Shown here: positions 44,181-53,700 of the stretch, piece by piece
How the letters are laid out: the number at the start of each line of letters is the position of its first letter
Position numbering within the stretch: position 1 is the stretch's first letter
Origin: G963701675 sp963701675
GTDB taxonomy: Bacteria; Planctomycetota; Planctomycetia; Gemmatales; Gemmataceae
DNA length: 64,000 nucleotides
NCBI GenBank assembly: GCA_963701675.1
Contig: OY969623.1
Location: 2,790,001-2,854,000, forward strand
Reading direction: 5' to 3'
The notes under the pieces: generated by a model
Database searches by the model: none
Told to the model about the DNA's origin: nothing
Seen by the model: the letters and a program-made list of their open reading frames with translations, nothing else
Position numbers and translations under genes: made by a program

Positions 44181-45940
44181 CAGGGACGGGCGCGCCGGGC
44201 CACTGACACCGTGAAGATTCCCCAATCGTCAATCTCCTGTGAGAGTTTCTCGAAGCCGGCGGCTCGTACCAGGCCGTCCATTTCTGCCTGGGTCCGTCGG
44301 CGCATGATCCACGGCTTGCCTTCGCGATTCACGAGGACACGGGCGATGAATTCCACTTGGGGATGCCAGGGCTGGTTCGTGTAGATGAGATACCCACCCG
44401 GTTCGATGGCGTCGGCCATTCCGCTTAAGGAGCGGAGCACCGGCTCGTTTTCCGGAAAAAGCTCGTAAAGCCCGGACACAATTCCGATTGTGGGCCGTGG
44501 CGTGACGGTGGCCAGCGAACTGCGGTCAAAGGCGTCGCCGTGGGTGACGGTCACGTTGTCCAAGGAAAACTGCTGCGTTAGCTTTCGAGCCGCCTCGAGG
44601 TTCTCTTCCTTGTAATCGCGGAGTACGGCCGTCACGGGAATGTTCGGCAAGTCCCGGATGGTCTCCAGGACATACCGGCCGGCACCGGCGGCAATGTCGA
44701 GAATCCGTACCGGTCTTCCCTCGGCGTGGATTCTCTTGATCAGCTCACGGAGAGCCTTCTCTAGGTGATTCTTCCGCACTCGAATCCCGCGCCAGCCGAT
44801 GCTGTTGAGGTAGCCGCGGTCGATCATGCGCCCCAACGGCGTAATTCCTTGCGGCGTGTTTTGATACACGTAGTCGAGGGTTCGACCCGAATCGAAACCT
44901 GATTCCCAGCCAAGGCGCACGCCGCGGCTGAGCCGACCCACTGTCTTCATGATCAAGCGAACGGGAACGTACCGAAGTCCACCGGGACCGCGAAGCCGGT
45001 CGTACTCGGACTTCGTGTAGGCAGGGGGATCGGTAATTCGCGCCTGCGATGGCTCAACCGGCCGCTGGAAGCATTCGAGGACGAACGCTCGCACTTTTGC
45101 AATGGCGAGCGCGCGATCCTTCTCGTGGAAGATCGCGTGGTAGAACCCCGGCAAGATGTCGAATCGCTTTACCGTCGACGATAACGCCTCGTAGAATTTC
45201 CGTTGGGCGGAGACTTTCACGACCCAATCCGAATCGGCGGCAAGGACGAGCGTTGGCACGGTAATCGCGCCCGCGTCAGCCAGAAGCCGCGTCGATGTGT
45301 CATGCAAATCGAGGAGAATGTTCACGGCGATCTGGCGGAAGATTAGCTCGTCTGCGTTGTAGCGGTCTGCTTGCTCGGGATCGTGCGTCAGCATCCGTGC
45401 CTTGACATAGCTTTTCACGTAGCCGTGCCCGAAGAGTTTTTGCCGGAGCCGCAGGAACGGCACGGCAAAGGGGACGTACAGTTTCACGCGGAAGGCGGGC
45501 GTGGCGAGAATCATGCCCCGGATCGGCGGCGCATAGTCATGCACCCACGCCGCCAACGTCACCGCGCCGACGCTATGGCCGAGCATCACCATGCTTTCGG
45601 GTGCGATTCCGTGCCGCGCGTGAATATGTCGCACGAATGCGTCCAAATCTCTCACGACGGCGGCAACGCTCTCGGCCGAGCCGCGCTCTCCAGGCGATCT
45701 TCCGTGTCCCCGTGCATCCCATGCGAAGACGGCAACATCGTCGAGCGCCAGTGATTCCACGGTCTCTTGCCAACGACCGGAATGCTCGTGGCCGCGATGG
45801 AACAAAATCAAGGCTTTTTCCGCAGGAATGGCCGGCAGCCACGCCCGGTAGAAGAGCTCCGTGCCGTCGGAGAGCGCAAAGGTGTGTTCTGTCGGCGCGA
45901 AGCTTAGCGGCGTCACCACTGCACTCGAAACTTTGCTCAT
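44180..45940 (-). CDS. Bifunctional alpha/beta hydrolase / SAM-dependent methyltransferase
   Basis: A 586-residue fusion. Residues 10-300 form a monoacylglycerol-lipase-like alpha/beta hydrolase (LILFHRGHEHSGRW, AWDARGHGRSPG, nucleophile GHSVGA, late His in GFYHAIFHE). Residues 310-580 form a class I methyltransferase (RILDIAAGAGRYVLE as motif I, VTHGDAFD, YLIYTNQPWHP). Both domains appear intact. GGAGG precedes the ATG at 45940, which overlaps the acyltransferase stop by 4 bases. It belongs to the five-gene lipid cluster. Acting on a glycerolipid or its head group is inference from the neighbours. Confidence 0.85.
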   Translation of the reverse strand: MSKVSSAVVTPLSFAPTEHTFALSDGTELFYRAWLPAIPAEKALILFHRGHEHSGRWQETVESLALDDVAVFAWDARGHGRSPGERGSAESVAAVVRDLDAFVRHIHARHGIAPESMVMLGHSVGAVTLAAWVHDYAPPIRGMILATPAFRVKLYVPFAVPFLRLRQKLFGHGYVKSYVKARMLTHDPEQADRYNADELIFRQIAVNILLDLHDTSTRLLADAGAITVPTLVLAADSDWVVKVSAQRKFYEALSSTVKRFDILPGFYHAIFHEKDRALAIAKVRAFVLECFQRPVEPSQARITDPPAYTKSEYDRLRGPGGLRYVPVRLIMKTVGRLSRGVRLGWESGFDSGRTLDYVYQNTPQGITPLGRMIDRGYLNSIGWRGIRVRKNHLEKALRELIKRIHAEGRPVRILDIAAGAGRYVLETIRDLPNIPVTAVLRDYKEENLEAARKLTQQFSLDNVTVTHGDAFDRSSLATVTPRPTIGIVSGLYELFPENEPVLRSLSGMADAIEPGGYLIYTNQPWHPQVEFIARVLVNREGKPWIMRRRTQAEMDGLVRAAGFEKLSQEIDDWGIFTVSVARRARP

Positions 45941-46695
45941 TTCGGTTCCTCCATTCGGCCGTCCGGCGTACGTGCTTCGGAGCCGGGTACGAGCTCCAGC
46001 ACCGCCTCGCGCAGCTCTCGGCAAATCTCCTGCGCGGAAGCCTTCCCGCGGACGTGGCTTCCATACACGCGCGGCGCACCAATCGTCACCCGAACTTGTC
46101 GGGGTCGGGGAACCCAACATCCTTTCGGCCAAGCCCGGCCGGCCCCATGGAGATAACACGGTACCACGGGTACATCCGTCCCTGCTACTAACAGACCGAT
46201 ACCCGGCTTAAACTCGCCGATATTCCCGGTAGTCGATCGCGTCCCTTCCGGGAAAAGCACCAGGATGTTTCCCGGGTTTTGAAGCAATTGACCACAAACG
46301 CCGAGGCTCTGCCAGCCCAGAATCCCGCGATCAAAGGGGAGCGCATTGACGACTATTGCTGCCGCGATGGCGCGCGGCGCCGACACGAAGAAGTAATCTC
46401 GTGCTGCGGCTGGAAACGCCCGGTGCACTTTGCCCAATGGCAAAGAGGACAGTAGGCACAGGACGTCCAAATGGCTGGCGTGGTTGGCAACGAGGACGAA
46501 TGACCGGTCTACCGGCAAGTTCTCTCGACCTGTGATTTTCAATCGGTGGTAGAGCCGGAGCCAACTGCGCACCATCAAAGTAGCGGTCAAACGTGCGCCG
46601 TAGACGAACATGTCCGGCTCGCGGGGGAAGTTCCGTAGCCGTTCGACCAGCGACTGGTCAAGGTCCCGAGCCGTTTCATAGTGCCAAGGGTCCAC
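45937..46695 (-). CDS. 1-acyl-glycerol-3-phosphate acyltransferase (PlsC-like)
   Basis: A 252-residue membrane-associated acyltransferase of the PlsC family. Motif I is NHASHLD at 71-77 (H-x4-D), motif III FPEGTRS is at about 148-154, and motif IV has VPVVPCYLHG. It would acylate a lysophosphatidate or similar acceptor at sn-2. Length is normal. It lies 21 bases after the CdsA stop and overlaps the next gene by 4 bases. Confidence 0.88.
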   Translation of the reverse strand: MDPWHYETARDLDQSLVERLRNFPREPDMFVYGARLTATLMVRSWLRLYHRLKITGRENLPVDRSFVLVANHASHLDVLCLLSSLPLGKVHRAFPAAARDYFFVSAPRAIAAAIVVNALPFDRGILGWQSLGVCGQLLQNPGNILVLFPEGTRSTTGNIGEFKPGIGLLVAGTDVPVVPCYLHGAGRAWPKGCWVPRPRQVRVTIGAPRVYGSHVRGKASAQEICRELREAVLELVPGSEARTPDGRMEEPK

Positions 46696-46716
46696 GTCGT
46701 GACACCTTCAACCGAC

Positions 46717-47664
46717 TTAGTAGAGGTCGTGAAAGTATCGTACCATGTGAAGGAAGAGCGGGGCGACATAGATGAGACTGTCGACGCGGTCGAGGATCCC
46801 GCCGTGGCCGGGGATGGCCGCCCCCATGTCCTTGATGCCGAGGTCGCGCTTGATCACACTGATCGCAAGGTCTCCCATCTGCCCGCCGATTCCCACAATC
46901 AAGCCGGCGAGAATGCACTCTCTTGGCAGAAAATGAGGAAACGTAAAGTACACAGCCCAGGGCAACGCCAGCGAAACCACGAGCGCGCCCAGCGAGCCTT
47001 CCCATGTCTTGTTAGGGCTAATGTTGGGCCGGAGTTTGTGACGGCCAAAAAGCTTCCCGCATGTATACGCCGCCACGTCGTTCAATTCCACCGCGAACAC
47101 GAGATAGAGGATGTAACTGTAGGCGTAACGGGAATTGGCGAGAAAGCCCAGGTGTCCGAACATCCAGCCGAAATAGATGAAGCCGACGATGGTGAGCGCC
47201 AGCACTTGAAGCTGGCCCTGGGCGCGGTCGCGGATGATCGGAATGACAAGAATAACGGCGATCACAAAGACGGGCAGGGCCATGAACATCCCGAACCACC
47301 CTCGCCGGCCGTCGGTCGGGTCGGCGACGAGAGAGACAACGCCAATCGCGAGAATGCCCAGGTAGACGGCTCCGACCATAAGCCAATCGCGATATAGCCC
47401 GGTGGCCCGCGCGTACTCTTTGAAGCCTAGAGCCGCCACGGCAGTGAAAAAGATGATGGCCGCCTCGCGCCCCAGAAAAATGCATGCCAGCGCCACTGGC
47501 ACCATGAAGAGCCAACTCCGTAGGGCGCGCCCGGCGTGGCTCACGTTGTAACCCAGGCCCCATTTCAAGACCACGATCGTCAGGGCTCCGACAAGCAGAA
47601 GGGCGGCTACGACGGCTACGTAGAACCGGAAAACGTCACTCGCCATCGCGGCACTCGGCGACAT
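46717..47664 (-). CDS. Phosphatidate cytidylyltransferase (CdsA-like)
   Basis: This 315-residue polytopic enzyme makes CDP-diacylglycerol. The family signature is complete near the C-terminus (about 230-295): SPNKTWEGSLGAL, then GQMGDLAISVIKRDLGIKD and PGHGGILDRVDSL. There are about eight transmembrane helices. AAGGAG before the ATG at 47664 overlaps the end of the upstream gene, so the two are cotranslated. Its place among PlsC and a CDP-alcohol transferase fits a dedicated lipid pathway rather than the only housekeeping copy (inference). Confidence 0.92.
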   Translation of the reverse strand: MSPSAAMASDVFRFYVAVVAALLLVGALTIVVLKWGLGYNVSHAGRALRSWLFMVPVALACIFLGREAAIIFFTAVAALGFKEYARATGLYRDWLMVGAVYLGILAIGVVSLVADPTDGRRGWFGMFMALPVFVIAVILVIPIIRDRAQGQLQVLALTIVGFIYFGWMFGHLGFLANSRYAYSYILYLVFAVELNDVAAYTCGKLFGRHKLRPNISPNKTWEGSLGALVVSLALPWAVYFTFPHFLPRECILAGLIVGIGGQMGDLAISVIKRDLGIKDMGAAIPGHGGILDRVDSLIYVAPLFLHMVRYFHDLY

Positions 47665-47667
47665 GGG

Positions 47668-48390
47668 CTACTCCTTCGGCCGATCGTGAAGAGTGCTGCG
47701 GGAGATTTCTTCCCTCCGAAGCGCCCGCAAAATCCGGTGCAAGCGGATGGCGACGGTGTGGATGCACCCGACGATAATCAGCAGGTTGGTCCAGTCCAGT
47801 ACGGTGAGTCCGCCGATGCGAATCTGACCGTTTCCCCACCAGATTATTCCCAGCGTGGTCCACGCTCCGACGTGCAGCGCTACCATGCGCCAGGGCTTGG
47901 CCATCCAGCCGCTGAACTCCCGTTGTGCTCCGACCGCTTGGCCTAATACACCCATGTAAGCCACAAGTAATGCGAAGATGGCTGCCCAATACCCACCGAA
48001 CGGATTGCACAAGCCGCTATGAGCCACGCCGACAAATATCACGACATCCGAGATGCGGTCCGGGAGCTCATTCACAATTTCTCCGCTCCGGCTCGCCTTA
48101 CCCGACGCCAGGGCCACCATGCCGTCGAGCATATTGAGCCACAGGCGCAAATAGCAAAAGGCCACTGCCGGAATCAGGAGCGTGGGAACGTTGCTCGATA
48201 GCCAGAAGCAGGCCGCGGCCCCCGCCGAGGCCGCGATCGACGAGTAGGAAACGAAATTGGGGTGAATGCCGTAGCGGCAACAAAACCGAACGGCCAGTTG
48301 TGCGGTTTTGCGAAACGCGTCCGAAATGGGCCGACGCGATGTGGGTTGGTAAACGGATGCTTGCGAACGTAATTGGGCTTCGGATTGCAT
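47668..48390 (-). CDS. CDP-alcohol phosphatidyltransferase family protein (variant motif)
   Basis: A 240-residue membrane protein with about six helices. The catalytic motif normally reads D-x2-DG-x2-AR-x8-G-x3-D-x3-D. Here it is NMLDGMVALASGKASRSGEI followed by VNELPDRISD, so the first Asp and the third Asp are Asn and the Arg is Leu. The second and last Asp remain. This variant seems to define a branch found with the same neighbours. GGAG precedes the ATG at 48390; an in-frame ATG at 48453 is less likely. It is the first gene of the cluster. Confidence 0.8.
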   Translation of the reverse strand: MQSEAQLRSQASVYQPTSRRPISDAFRKTAQLAVRFCCRYGIHPNFVSYSSIAASAGAAACFWLSSNVPTLLIPAVAFCYLRLWLNMLDGMVALASGKASRSGEIVNELPDRISDVVIFVGVAHSGLCNPFGGYWAAIFALLVAYMGVLGQAVGAQREFSGWMAKPWRMVALHVGAWTTLGIIWWGNGQIRIGGLTVLDWTNLLIIVGCIHTVAIRLHRILRALRREEISRSTLHDRPKE

Positions 48391-48527
48391 GCAAGCACTC
48401 CGCAACGTCCTGTAATTGGACAACGGAGTCGATTCTATCCAGCGCGACAACAAGCCGCAAATGGGGTTGTCGGCTTCGAAGGCAGGCCACCTTGCCGCGG
48501 ATGGGTAAAGCTTCGAAACCTAACCGC

Positions 48528-50624
48528 CTATGGCAGTTCCGCCAGCGCTTGCCTGAGATAGGGAAAATCGACGGGCTTGGTGATGTGAAGGTTGAAGCCG
48601 GCCTCTATCGCTCTTTCCTGGTCCTCCGAGCGGCCGTAACCCGTGAGAGCGATAACGTAGGTGGACGCGAGCCCCGCTTCCTGGCGGACGGCGCGAATGA
48701 CGTCATATCCACTCATCCCACCCGGCAGGCCGATATCGCACAAGATCACTTCCGGGCGGAACGTGCGTGCGGACTCAATGCCGTCGATTCCGGTCGCAGC
48801 GATGCGTACGTCGTGGCCCTCGCGCGCCAATAGGATCCGCGTACTTTCGGCAGTGTCACGATTGTCCTCAATGACGAGAATCCGACGGGGTGTGCCGTTG
48901 GGGACCAACTCCCGGTCGACGCTCACCGCCGGCGAACGGTCGACTCCCGCCTTCAATCGGACCGTGAATTCCGCGCCCTTTCCGATGCCCTCACTATGTG
49001 CCGTAACGCAGCCGCCGTGCAGACTGACGAGGCCGCTAACCAAAGCCAGTCCAAGGCCGAGACCGCCGCGACTGCGATCGAGCCCTTGCTCCGCTTGGAC
49101 GAACACGCCGAATACTCGTGGAAGCAGCGCGGGCTCGATTCCAATGCCCGTGTCGTGGATCGTTATGGCGACGCTGTCGCTTTCCGAATCGGGAGCCACG
49201 GACACACGTACACGGCCTCCCGGATCGGTGAATTTGTGCGCGTTGTGAACCAGGTTTCCAACAACTTGTGCCATTCGAATTGGATCGCAATTGACCCACA
49301 CCGGAGAGTTCGGAATCGACACGTCGAGGCTCAAGCCGCCCGATTCTAGGAGTGAGCGGTAATCGTTAGTAGTTTGACGCACGATCCGGCAAAGGTCGGT
49401 TGGTTCCTTCTTCAGCGAAATCTTGCCGCTGGCAATGCGAGTCATATTCAGGAGGTCGTCCACCAGCCGGGTGATGTGGGTGACCTGCCTGTCGATCATT
49501 TCGATGGCGCTGTCCATTTCGGGTTGGTGCGGACCGATCATCTTCGCCAAGTGAACGGCATTTCGAATGGGTCCGAGTGGATTGCGCAGCTCGTGGGCGA
49601 GCATGGCGAGGAACTCATCTTTGCGACGGTCTGCCTCCTGAATATTGCGAACGAGTAAGGCGTTTTCCAGTGCGACCGCTGCCCGCCCGGCGACGTCGTC
49701 AGCCAATGCGATCGCGTCCGGGTTATAGGTTCGGCCCGAGTAACCGAGCGCCAATGTAAGAACCGCATGGACCTTACCGCGCGTGCCCAGCGGCAGAACT
49801 ACGGTCAAACCCAGAGGTGATTGGGAAATTACATGTTCCCGCTCGATGGGTGGCGTACCTTCCAGAGCCCGAATCACGAGCCGATCGCATCGAACCGCTT
49901 GACGTTTTCCGGTGGCGAGCACCCGCTCGATCGTTTCGCCGATTGTGCTGTCGATTCGCGCTGTGCCGGTGATCGATTGCGTTTCCAGAATTCCGATCTC
50001 ATCGGTCCAGGCAACTTCCGTGCGGACGCTTCGGCGCCGCTGGTCTGCCAAGGTAACTGCACACAAACCGGCCAGATAAGGAACAGGCAATCGGACTAGC
50101 GTCGCCAGGAAGTTCTCCATCTCAATGCAGTCCGCGAGGGATGCACTGATTCGAGACAGAAAATCTGCATGGCGGGCCGATTTCTCGGCGGCCTCTCGTT
50201 TGGCATGTTCCTCCGCCTGACGCACGGTGTTCTCGCGCAGCCGAAATAGCTCGATAAACACGTTGACTTTGGCGCGGAGGATTTCCGGCACCACCGGCGT
50301 GGGGATGTAATCGACGGCGCCGAGAGCATACCCTTGGGCCGTACGCATCTCATCGGCGAAAGCCGTCAAGAAAATGATCGGTGTCTTGGAGGATTTCTTT
50401 CGTTTACGGATCATGGTCGCGGTTTCGAAACCGTCCATGCCCGGCATGTTGACGTCCAGCAAGATAACGGCATATTCGTCCTGAAGGACGAGCTTCAAGG
50501 CTTCTTCGCCGGAGCTGGCAATAACGAGGTTCTGGCCGAGTTCTTCGAGTACCGCCCGATAAGCGAGTAATTTCTCGGGCAAATCATCGACGACCAGAAT
50601 GTTGATCGGCTTGTCCGTTGGCAT
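48528..50624 (-). CDS. Hybrid histidine kinase, REC-GAF-HisKA-HATPase-REC
   Basis: This 698-residue soluble signalling protein has an N-terminal receiver (INILVVDDLPEKL, phospho-Asp in LLDVNMPGMDG at about 57), a helical linker, a GAF-like domain (about 155-315), HisKA with His in FLAMLAHELRNPLGP (about 344), HATPase (NLVHNAHKFT, DTGIGIEP, GGLGLGLALV), and a C-terminal receiver (ILVIEDNRDTAE; CDIGLPGGMSGYD). No membrane segment, so it is cytoplasmic. The ATG at 50624 fits the receiver start; a GTG at 50705 is in frame but its ribosome site is too close. It follows the HAMP-array kinase after 108 bases, and the two may act in one relay. Confidence 0.85.
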   Translation of the reverse strand: MPTDKPINILVVDDLPEKLLAYRAVLEELGQNLVIASSGEEALKLVLQDEYAVILLDVNMPGMDGFETATMIRKRKKSSKTPIIFLTAFADEMRTAQGYALGAVDYIPTPVVPEILRAKVNVFIELFRLRENTVRQAEEHAKREAAEKSARHADFLSRISASLADCIEMENFLATLVRLPVPYLAGLCAVTLADQRRRSVRTEVAWTDEIGILETQSITGTARIDSTIGETIERVLATGKRQAVRCDRLVIRALEGTPPIEREHVISQSPLGLTVVLPLGTRGKVHAVLTLALGYSGRTYNPDAIALADDVAGRAAVALENALLVRNIQEADRRKDEFLAMLAHELRNPLGPIRNAVHLAKMIGPHQPEMDSAIEMIDRQVTHITRLVDDLLNMTRIASGKISLKKEPTDLCRIVRQTTNDYRSLLESGGLSLDVSIPNSPVWVNCDPIRMAQVVGNLVHNAHKFTDPGGRVRVSVAPDSESDSVAITIHDTGIGIEPALLPRVFGVFVQAEQGLDRSRGGLGLGLALVSGLVSLHGGCVTAHSEGIGKGAEFTVRLKAGVDRSPAVSVDRELVPNGTPRRILVIEDNRDTAESTRILLAREGHDVRIAATGIDGIESARTFRPEVILCDIGLPGGMSGYDVIRAVRQEAGLASTYVIALTGYGRSEDQERAIEAGFNLHITKPVDFPYLRQALAELP

Positions 50625-50732
50625 TCCACTCGGACCTGTGGGTTTTCCAAGAGCGACAGGTTGCGACGCGGCAAGGCCCCCCTTAACAGCCGATTGGCGC
50701 GACACTCTCCGTTCAAATGAAGGTGTAGTGTA

Positions 50733-53700
50733 TCAACGATGCAGCCACGCCCGCAAGACCGCCAACATCTGATCCGTATCGACAGGCTTTGACAGATAGT
50801 CCCAAGCGCCGGCTTCGATGCACTTCTCCCGGTCACCCTTCATGGCCTTCGCGGTAACCGCGACGATTGGGAGGTCGTTCAGATTCGGAAATCGTCGGAT
50901 AGCACGCATGGTTTCCATGCCGTCCATCTCCGGCATCATGATGTCCATCAGGACGATATCGATGTCCGGTGTTTCTTGAAGGATCGTGATGGCATCGCGG
51001 CCGTTGTCCGCTGACACAATTCGCATGTCATGCTCTTCGAGAACCGTGGACAGTGCGAAAATGTTGCGCATGTCGTCATCGACGATAAGCACTTTTCGTC
51101 CAGCGAGCAGTTTGTCGGATTGATGCAGCTCGAGCAAGGCACGCCGCTTTCCTTCCGGCAATGTGTCGATCCGACGATGCAAGTGGTAGGTCACCAAGTC
51201 GAGCAGTCGATCCGGAGAGCGCGCCATCCGCACGTTACACACCTCGCCGAGCCTCTTCCAATGGCCGTCTTGTTCGGAATCGTCGCCCGCTTCGCTGTAG
51301 ATGATGACGGGTAATCGCACGCTGACGGCGTCGCCATTAGCGGAACGTAAGTTGGCGATACCTTCGGCAACGTCTTTGGAACCCGGAGCCAGAACGACGC
51401 AATCAATCGGTTGGGCCTTCAGTATTTCCAGAACAACATCCGTGTCGCCGGCCGCGGCCACTTGAACATCCTCCATGTCGATGTGTTCCAGAATCCGCGC
51501 TCGGCGGTCGACATCGGCGTCAACCAGCAACAAGTGTTTGGCCCGGCTGGATACCAGTTGTTTGATCATGCCAAGTAAATTGTCGAGCACATCGCGGCTC
51601 TGAATCGGCTTCGGGAGGAAGGCCACGGCCCCTTCCACAAAGGCGCGTTCCCGTGCATCATCCGTCGAGATCACGCCGACCGGGATGTGCCGCGTGGTCA
51701 TGTCGTGCTTTAGTCGCTCCAGGACACGCCAACCTTGCATGTCGGGAAGAAAGATGTCCAGGGCAACGGCGTCCGGCTTGTAATCCCTCGTAAGCGATAA
51801 GGCGCCGGCGCCGAGTGACGTGACCAATCCCTTAAATCCTTTATCCCGCGCGGCATCCAGTAGGAAGCGAGCAAAACCGAGATCATTCTCGACGATCATT
51901 AATACGCGATCACCCGGTTTGATGCTTTCCCGATCGTCGCCAATCTCATTGACGGTGACGTCGAGGCTCGGCTCCGGTTCGGTGACTGGACTCACCACGT
52001 TCGAGCCATTGCTGATCGGCCGGGGAGGCGCTTTCTCGATCGTTGGAGGAATGCGGCTAGTGCGAAGCGCTTCGGCGTGAACTTCCGGCGTCGACGCTGG
52101 TTTGCGGTGCAAACGCGACGGAGCATAGGCCCCCGGAAGAAAGAGTGTAAAGGTGCTGCCACGGCCAGGACTCGATACCAACCTCAACTCGCCGCCAAGC
52201 AACCGCGACAATTCACGGCTAATGGCCAGGCCTAACCCGGTTCCGCCGTACTTGCGGCTCGTGGAACCGTCCGCTTGCTGGAAGGCTTCAAAGATTATGT
52301 GTTGCTTGTCGGAAGATATGCCGATGCCGGTGTCGGCCACCGCGAAAGCAAGCACTTCCGAGGCGCGATTTAAATCTTCGTTGTCGGAACTCCAGCCGGA
52401 TTCGGCACGTTCGACGGAAAGCGTCACCTGACCTCGATGGGTAAACTTGAAGGCGTTCGACAGCAAATTCTTGATAATTTGCTGGAGCCGCTTAGCGTCG
52501 GTAAGAATGGACACGGGCAGGCGACTGTCGAAGCGACTGATGAATTCGACGGCCTTTGCCTCTGCCACGTGACGGAACGTTCGCTCGACATAACCGCGCA
52601 GTTCGTTGAGTCGAAGCTCGCCGACGTCCACCACGACCGTGCCCGATTCGATCTTCGACAGGTCAAGGATATCGTTGATCAAAGTCAACAGGTCGTTGCC
52701 TGACGAGTGAATGGTTTTGGCAAACTCGGTTTGTCTCGTCGTGAGATTGCCTTCCGGGTTTTTCGACAACTGGTCGGAAAGAATGAGCAAGCTGTTGAGC
52801 GGCGTGCGTAACTCGTGCGACATGTTGGCAAGGAATTCCGACTTGTACTTGCTGGTGAGCGACAGCTGTTTGGCTTTCTCTTCGAGTTCTTGGCGCGCTT
52901 GCTCCACTTCCTGATTTTTGTGTTCGACTTCCTGGTTTTGCCGAGCCAGAAGCTGTGCCTTGTCCTGTAGCTCTTCGTTCGTCTGTTGCAACTGTTCCTG
53001 CCGGGTCTGCAATTGCTGGGCGAGCGACTGCGACTGTTTCAGCAGGTCTTCCGTCCGCATGTTGGCATCAATCGTGTTGAGGACGATTCCAAACGACTCG
53101 GTCAATTGATCCAACAACGCCTGGTGTGACGGATTAAAGCCTTCGAACGATGCTAATTCGAGCACACCCTTGACTTGGCCCTCGAACACCAACGGCAGAA
53201 CGAGGACGCTGCGCGGCGCGGCATCGCCGAGACCGGAAGTGATGCGGATGTAGTCCGGCGGCAGACGATCGAGGGTGATCTTCTGTTTTTCCACCGCACA
53301 CTGTCCGACTAGTCCCTGACCGAGCCCGACCTGCTTACCGATGGACTCCTTGCCCTCAGACGCGAAACTCGCAAGCAAGGTGAGCGCGTCTTGCCCGGGT
53401 CGGCCGTCGAATACGTAAAATTCGGCGAACTGTGCACTCACCACGGGGCAAAGCTCGGAAAGCACCATTCGGCCGACGTTAGTTAGATCGCGTTGCCCCT
53501 GGAGCATGCGGCTGAACTTGGCAAGGTTGGTCTTCAGCCAGTCCTGTTCGGTGTTCTTCTGAGTCGTATCGCGGAGGTTGCGGATCATCTCATTGATGGT
53601 GTCCTTCAACGCCGCGACTTCGCCTTGCGCGACGACGGCGATGGACCGGGTCAGGTCGCCCTTGGTTACCGCCGTGGCAACCTCGGCGATGGCACGCACC

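Noticed and set aside
46681..47397. Plus-strand 238-codon frame opposite CdsA
   Set aside because: CdsA has its complete signature on the minus strand. The plus frame is a low-complexity His/Asp-rich mirror.
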